In this document: one piece after another, positions 62,961 to 64,000 of the stretch | Position numbering within the stretch: position 1 is the stretch's first letter | Layout of the letters: every line of letters begins with the position of its first letter | Source of the DNA: Chryseobacterium sediminis | GTDB taxonomy: Bacteria; Bacteroidota; Bacteroidia; Flavobacteriales; Weeksellaceae | NCBI RefSeq assembly: GCF_008386505.1 | Contig: NZ_VUNZ01000001.1 | Span: 2,287,937 to 2,351,936 of the forward strand | Direction of reading: 5' to 3' | DNA length: 64,000 bases | Position numbers and translations under genes: made by a program | The notes under the pieces: model-generated | What the model was told of the DNA's origin: nothing | Seen by the model: only the letters and a program-made list of their open reading frames with translations | Database searches by the model: none

Positions 62961-63848
62961 ATGAAAACGAGAACCCCAATTTCAATATATATCGCAGCAA
63001 CGATAGGTTTAACGATCATGGCCTTTGAAATGTTCGCCAGTGATTCAGGATATTTTTCTTCTCCTTTTTTCTGGGCGCTGATATTAATTGCCATTATCCT
63101 TCTGCTCATCATGAATTCGATTGGAGATCTGGTGGAAAATGAAAATTTCAACAGATTATCAGAGGAAGAGAAAAAACAATATCTGGCAGAAAAAAATACT
63201 CCTTATTATCAGAAATTATGGAACTCTGCCTTCAAAAAACAATCCGTTACGGAAGAAAAGGATATCCTTATCGACCACGGTTTCGATGGAATTACAGAGC
63301 TGGACAACTCACTTCCGAAATGGTGGATTGGTCTGTTCTGGTTCGGATGTATCTTTTGTGTAGTTTATCTGACAGCTTTTTCTTTCACAGATTATGCCCA
63401 TCCGGAGGTAGAATACACTAAAGAAGCAAAAACCATGTTGGCCTCTATTGAAGAGTATGAGAAAACGGCTCCCCAGATCAATCTGGAATCCGCAAAATAC
63501 AGTGCTGATAACATCGCAGATGGTCAGGAACTCTTCAAAACGAATTGTGTTACCTGCCATGGAGACGGAGGAAAAGGAGGTATAGGCCCAAACCTTACCG
63601 ATACACACTGGATCAACATGAAAGAAAAAAGTTTATTTAAAAATGTATTCTGGATGCTTGAAAACGGTTCTCCAAACAATCCTACCATGAGACCTTTCAT
63701 CAAGGAAGGAACCATCACAGGACGGGATGCCGAAAAGATTGCCGCTTACATTTACCATATCAATCAGGAAACTGCTCCTATTACAACAGCACAAGGTGGT
63801 GCCGCTCCGCAGGGAGAAGAAGTAAAATGGGAAAACGGAAACAATTAA
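62961..63848 (+). CDS. ccoP: cbb3-type cytochrome c oxidase, CcoP-like subunit with one haem site
   Basis: A 295-residue protein. Two N-terminal membrane helices (ISIYIAATIGLTIMAFEMF, FWALILIAIILLLIMNSI) and a third near 120 (WWIGLFWFGCIFCVVYLTAF) precede one cytochrome c domain with C196-VT-CH in NCVTCHGDGG and methionine in NNPTMRPFI. Proteobacterial CcoP has two haem sites; this protein has a single CxxCH. It probably takes electrons from a c-type donor to the CcoO haem. It follows ccoNO by 19 bp. The extra N-terminal helices may replace CcoQ, which is absent. Confidence 0.9.
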   Translation: MKTRTPISIYIAATIGLTIMAFEMFASDSGYFSSPFFWALILIAIILLLIMNSIGDLVENENFNRLSEEEKKQYLAEKNTPYYQKLWNSAFKKQSVTEEKDILIDHGFDGITELDNSLPKWWIGLFWFGCIFCVVYLTAFSFTDYAHPEVEYTKEAKTMLASIEEYEKTAPQINLESAKYSADNIADGQELFKTNCVTCHGDGGKGGIGPNLTDTHWINMKEKSLFKNVFWMLENGSPNNPTMRPFIKEGTITGRDAEKIAAYIYHINQETAPITTAQGGAAPQGEEVKWENGNN

Positions 63849-63878
63849 AAATTTATTATCTATCATATAAACCATGCC

Positions 63879-63964
63879 AAGCCCCCTTTTCTACTACACT
63901 AACATTTGAATTTCATTTTTGCTAACTAACCTTTTCAACACTAAAAATGATATAAAGGGGGCTT
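63879..63964 (+). terminator. Large terminator-like inverted repeat after ccoP
   Basis: AAGCCCCCTTT (63879-63889) and AAAGGGGGCTT (63954-63964) pair across about 64 nt, then six T residues. The large loop is unusual for a simple terminator. Confidence 0.6.
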
Positions 63965-64000
63965 TTTTAAAAAATACAAATCCATACCTTGGCTTGTCTT

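Overview
The window is a stretch of chromosome from a Flavobacteriia bacterium of the Bacteroidota, most like Chryseobacterium or a close Weeksellaceae relative. The base composition is AT-rich. Promoters carry the Bacteroidota -7 box TAnnTTTG, in the best cases with TTG 19 bp upstream. Starts are not preceded by Shine-Dalgarno sequences. One surface protein ends in a type IX secretion sorting domain, cytochrome cbb3 oxidase has fused CcoN and CcoO, and there is a class II HMG-CoA reductase. Product names rest on motifs recognised by eye; no database search was possible.

Layout. 1-6.3 kb: the end of an outer-membrane barrel gene, a secreted beta-helix protein, dusB, an lrp-like regulator with deoC, and an EEP-family nuclease. 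6.6-15.3 kb: trmD overlapping a type II NADH dehydrogenase, a GH25 lysozyme, a two-domain alpha/beta hydrolase, a 5'-nucleotidase, an ABC-F ATPase and a Gfo/Idh oxidoreductase. 15.4-22.3 kb: a TonB-dependent receptor with a PepSY membrane protein, an abundant-looking small barrel, a 1-Cys peroxiredoxin, an MscS channel and sucC. 22.4-26.7 kb: a tight minus-strand operon (HMG-CoA reductase, a 55-residue membrane peptide, a DUF3298-like protein, DUF423 and a ClC channel). 26.8-30.6 kb: a radical-SAM/TIGR03915 pair and an AlkC-like protein on either side of a 322-bp intergenic region with three perfect DnaA boxes, a strong replication-origin candidate. 30.6-38.1 kb: glycolysis (pfkA-gap), a LuxR regulator, an MpaB-type oxygenase and recA. 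38.5-50.2 kb: an unknown 477-residue protein, an S9 peptidase, htpG, an XRE regulator, an alkyltransferase-like protein, a bacterial deoxyhypusine-synthase homologue, a Gre-family factor, a barrel protein and arfB. 50.2-55 kb: menE, two tandem tRNA-Gln genes, a lipoprotein gene interrupted by a stop codon, an HdeD protein and an amino-acid permease. 55-64 kb: a secreted C1q-like protein next to a propeller-type histidine kinase and its response regulator, a small XRE regulator, then ccoNO and ccoP.

How it fits together. Most of the window is ordinary housekeeping: respiration (ndh, menE, ccoNOP), central carbon (sucC, pfkA, gap), translation and RNA modification (dusB, trmD, arfB, tRNA-Gln) and DNA repair (recA, alkC-like, atl-like). 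Highly expressed genes point away from the 29-kb region on both sides (sucC leftward; pfkA, gap, recA, htpG rightward), as expected if replication starts there. Several intergenic regions carry short non-coding inverted repeats that resemble each other and form a MITE-like or REP-like family. I see no CRISPR array, rRNA, transposase, prophage or obvious defence island.
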